From G963701675 sp963701675 (GTDB lineage Bacteria; Planctomycetota; Planctomycetia; Gemmatales; Gemmataceae): a DNA stretch of 64,000 nt. This document shows, one piece after another, positions 61,569 to 64,000 of this stretch. Position numbers and translations under genes: made by a program. Position 1 is the first letter of the stretch; the number at the start of each line of letters is the position of its first letter. The stretch covers positions 2,046,001 to 2,110,000 of the forward strand of contig OY969623.1 in assembly GCA_963701675.1 (NCBI GenBank), read 5' to 3'. The notes beneath the pieces are model-generated. The model worked only from the letters and a program-made list of their open reading frames with translations, was not told the DNA's origin and did not search any database.

Positions 61569-63001
61569 ATGCAGCAAGTTATCGAGTGGCTGACAGAGAA
61601 TCGCGCGGCATTGGCTCAGGACCTCGCCGACCTGGTGAAAATCCAGAGCATAAGCACCGACGGCCAGCATCAAAAGGAAATCGAAGACTCGGCCACGCTG
61701 ACCTGCGAGCAAATGCGCCGCGCCGGCTTGCAAAACGTCGAGATACTACGTTGCGGTGACTCTTATCCGTACGCATACGGCGAATGGCTCGGTGCGCCGG
61801 GCAAGCCGACCGTGTTCCTATACGCTCATCACGACGTCCAACCCATTAATTACGTCGAAGATTGGAAGTCCGATCCGTGGACGCTGACGGCTCGTGACGG
61901 TCGACTTTATGGCGCGGCGCGGCCGACGACAAAGGAGCGATCACTGCCCAACTCGGCTCGGTCATGGCACTCCTCAAGACGACCGGCCAACTGCCCGTGA
62001 ATGTCAAAATGCTCGTCGAAGGCGAAGAAGAAGTCGGCAGCCGCAACTTGATGGCCTTCTTCGATCAATACAAGGAAAAGATTCACTCCGATGTCATCGT
62101 TGTTTGCGATACGGAGAACATCGACACCGGCTTGCCGAGCATCACGTATTCGCTGCGCGGCATCGTTGCCCTGGTGATTGAGGTTCAGAGCGCTACTAAG
62201 CCCGTCCATAGCGGCATGGCCGGCGGCGCTTTGGCCGACTCCGCCCTGGCGCTGAACGTCATCCTCTCTCGCCTCTACTGGAAGAACGGCAAACTGCCGA
62301 TTCCGGGTTTTTACGACAAGGTTCGCCCCATGACGGGGAAGGAACGGCGAATCCTCAAGAAACTTCCCGGAAACGACACTCAATGGCGCGAGGATATGGG
62401 CGTGTTGGAGGGTGTCGAATTCGCCAATCAAAAAAAGGTGCATCTCTATGAGCAAACGTGGCGCAAGCCAGCGGTGACCGTGATCGCGCAAGAGGCCAGC
62501 GCCCTCAAAGGCGCTTCCAATCAGGTGCTTCCCAAGGCGGCCGCGTTCGTGAGTTGTCGAATCGTGCCCGATCAGGATCCGGACGAAGTCTTCCAGCAGC
62601 TCAAGGACTTTCTGACCAAGGACCCGCCGTGGGGCGTGAAGGTTACGGTGACACTTTATCCGTCGGTGAAATGGTGGATGACCGATCCCAACGGTCCCGC
62701 GTTCGAAGCCGCCATGAAAGCGATGAAGGCCGGCTTCGGCCAAAAACCGGTTGCGATCGGGTGCGGCGGCACCATTGGCTTCGTTGGTCCTCTTGCCGAG
62801 CTTTTCGGCGGCGCTCCCGCGTTGCTCATGGGAATTGAAGACCCGAAAAGCAACGCTCACGCTCCGAATGAGAGCCTTCACGAAGGCGACTTCCACAAAC
62901 TCATGGCATCCTTAGCGCACTTGCTGGAGAACCTCGGCAAACTGCCGGACGGCCGGGTCAAATCGGAACCGGCTGCCGCGTCTGAAGCCGTCGCTAGTTA
63001 G
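61569..63001 (+). pseudogene. M20 family dipeptidase, interrupted by one-base deletion
   Basis: The first frame reads IEWLTENRAALAQDLADLVKIQSIST, VFLYAHHDVQP (zinc-ligand His and catalytic Asp) and WTLTARDGRLYG; after a shift at TATGGCGCGGCG (about 61912-61924) it continues AADDKGAITAQLG, MLVEGEEEVGSRNLMAFF (catalytic Glu pair), DTENIDTGLPSITYSLRG, KPVHSGMAGGALAD, GASNQVLPKAAAFVSCRIVP and IGCGGTIGFVGPL. Adding one base restores RGAADDKG and a 477-residue metallo-dipeptidase with all metal ligands. Cytosolic peptide turnover. Either recently broken or an assembly error. Confidence 0.9.
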
Positions 63002-63118
63002 AACCACATTTCGCAAGCGGTACAGCAAAGCTCGTTGCCGATCTGCCGGCGCGAGATTTGCGGAAACTCCATCCTCATTCGCCGTACGCCCGGGTGTTCT
63101 CACCAGGAGGTATCTGCC

Positions 63119-63436
63119 ATGCCGCGAGGTGACAAATCGTCTTATACGAACAAGCAAAAACGAAAGGCCGAGCACATTGCCGAAGGCTACCGCGAGAGCG
63201 GCGTCTCCGAGCGTGAAGCGAAAAGCCGAGCTTGGGCTACCGTCAATAAAGAATCGGGCGGCGGCAACAAGTCCGGAAGCGGCCGCGGCGTGCCGGACAA
63301 CAAATCCTCCAGCCGCAAAGGCGGACGAATCGGCGGCGCTGCATCGGCGGCACGTCCGTCAGCCGCCCGTTCAGCATCGGCGCGGAAGGCAGCCCGCACC
63401 CGAGCCCGGCGTCGGAAAGCGGGCGCGTACTCGTAA
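63119..63436 (+). CDS. Small basic protein of the 'plasmid stabilization' family
   Basis: 105 residues. MPRGDKSSYTNKQKRKAEHIAEGYRESGVSEREAKSRAWATVNKESGGG is the conserved core of a small family often annotated as plasmid stabilization protein; the tail is a Lys/Arg/Ala/Ser-rich, histone-H1-like region (SAARSASARKAARTRARRR), so DNA binding is likely by composition. Perfect AGGAGG ribosome site. Despite the family name no toxin partner is present. Confidence 0.8.
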   Translation: MPRGDKSSYTNKQKRKAEHIAEGYRESGVSEREAKSRAWATVNKESGGGNKSGSGRGVPDNKSSSRKGGRIGGAASAARPSAARSASARKAARTRARRRKAGAYS

Positions 63437-63454
63437 GGTGACGCACAGGTATTT

Positions 63455-63517
63455 ACCAGCCCGGAGCGCGAGCGACGGGGCGGCACTATCGCCACGTCGC
63501 TCGCGCTCCGGGCTGGT
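63455..63517. terminator. Strong hairpin, 22-bp perfect arms
   Basis: ACCAGCCCGGAGCGCGAGCG.. (63455-63476) is exactly complementary to 63496-63517, with a 19-base loop. Lies 18 nt after the basic-protein stop, where a terminator is expected, though no T-run follows. The same arm sequence is, from memory, a dispersed repeat in other planctomycetes. Confidence 0.6.
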
Positions 63518-63695
63518 GAATTCTCCGGCGATTAGGAACTCGACGGCGCGAAACGTTGAATCCGGGTTCTCACTGGCTCGCCTCCATTGCCCGCATCCCG
63601 AAAAAAACGCTTTCGAAACCAGCGGATTTCGTCGCCGCCCAACGGTCGGCATTGCATTTGCTCTTATCGGCCGCGACCAAAAAAAAGGAGGAGTT

Positions 63696-63950
63696 ATGAC
63701 CGCCAAATATCGAGCACGTTGGGCCACCCGAGACAGAGTCCATGCACTACGCCGCGCGGGGTTGCTGCGCGACAGCATCCTGCTGGATTCATTGCGAGGT
63801 TTCATTGTCGTGGAACAGGCCCGGCAAAAACTCGCGGATGGAACGCTGTTGTCATCCAAGGAAGCGGATATTGAATTGAGTCCCGCTTGGTGCCGGGAAG
63901 CCGAGTCCACCGTGCGGGAAGCGCGTCGGCGAATCGGTTTGCATACCTAA
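63696..63950 (+). CDS. Small hypothetical protein, 84 residues
   Basis: MTAKYRARWATRDRVHALRRAGLLRDSILLDSLRGFIVVEQ..REAESTVREARRRIGLHT. Strongly charged and helical. AGGAGGAG four bases upstream of the ATG is a strong ribosome site, which supports the gene. The C-terminal third (ELSPAWCREAESTVREARRRI) is faintly like FlgM-type anti-sigma helices, but this is weak. Unknown function. Confidence 0.6.
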   Translation: MTAKYRARWATRDRVHALRRAGLLRDSILLDSLRGFIVVEQARQKLADGTLLSSKEADIELSPAWCREAESTVREARRRIGLHT

Positions 63951-64000
63951 CGGGTTTCCTTTGCAGCGCGCATTCCGGCACCGGATTTGCGGTGCGATGA

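Overview
The window looks like a piece of a planctomycete chromosome (Gemmatales-like, or a close relative). Four things point that way: several very large secreted proteins begin with the phylum's N-terminal 'LExR.LL/LAP' signature; an ECF sigma factor of the TIGR02999 type sits directly before a Ser/Thr protein kinase with a C-terminal repeat region; there is a BBP7-type outer-membrane barrel; and hydrolases, SYLF, DUF362 and LptD genes of planctomycete flavour are present. No rRNA and no CRISPR array were seen. All calls come from reading the sequence; no database search was run.

Layout. 1-6 kb: a broken surface protein at the left edge, an alpha/beta hydrolase, a MAM-like secreted protein, remnants, an SGNH-like hydrolase and a nuclease-like protein. 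6.3-10.1 kb: sigma factor plus kinase. 10.3-11.6 kb: an unusual protein made of about five 74-residue W/G-rich repeats. 11.9-14.8 kb: a SagB-type nitroreductase flanked by a dinB start and a cystathionine synthase end, then a very acidic small protein. 15.4-19.4 kb: SYLF protein and an argG-argH operon, with a divergent XRE-regulator pair at 19.6-21.3 kb. 21.4-23.3 kb: four small phage-like genes between two copies of the same surface-protein tail. 23.9-28.6 kb: hydrolase, broken integrase-type IS, group II intron. 28.9-34.3 kb: Rrf2 regulator, DUF892 protein, several gene fragments, a decayed AsmA-like gene, a MITE-like palindrome and a tRNA cluster (His, Arg, Cys). 34.4-50 kb: M23 peptidase, PilZ protein, DUF362 protein, pentaheme cytochrome, a 1.7k-residue repeat protein, DUF488, C69 peptidase operon, BBP7 barrel. 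50.2-64 kb: a 2.3k-residue surface protein, LptD, DgkA-like protein, M20 dipeptidase and two small genes.

Two themes stand out. First, gene remains are frequent: 5' ends of dinB and phoD, a 3' end of a cystathionine/cysteine synthase, a kinase DFG motif, BNR and FG-GAP pieces. They lie among an IS, a group II intron, palindromic elements and direct repeats, as in a recombination-active accessory region. Second, at least five otherwise good reading frames (argG, M20 peptidase, DUF488, the IS transposase and the left-edge surface protein) are interrupted by the loss of one base, each time at a GCGC/CGCG site. This points to systematic consensus errors, or a real mutational hotspot, rather than ordinary decay. 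The most novel-looking coding element is the W/G repeat protein at 10.35-11.6 kb.
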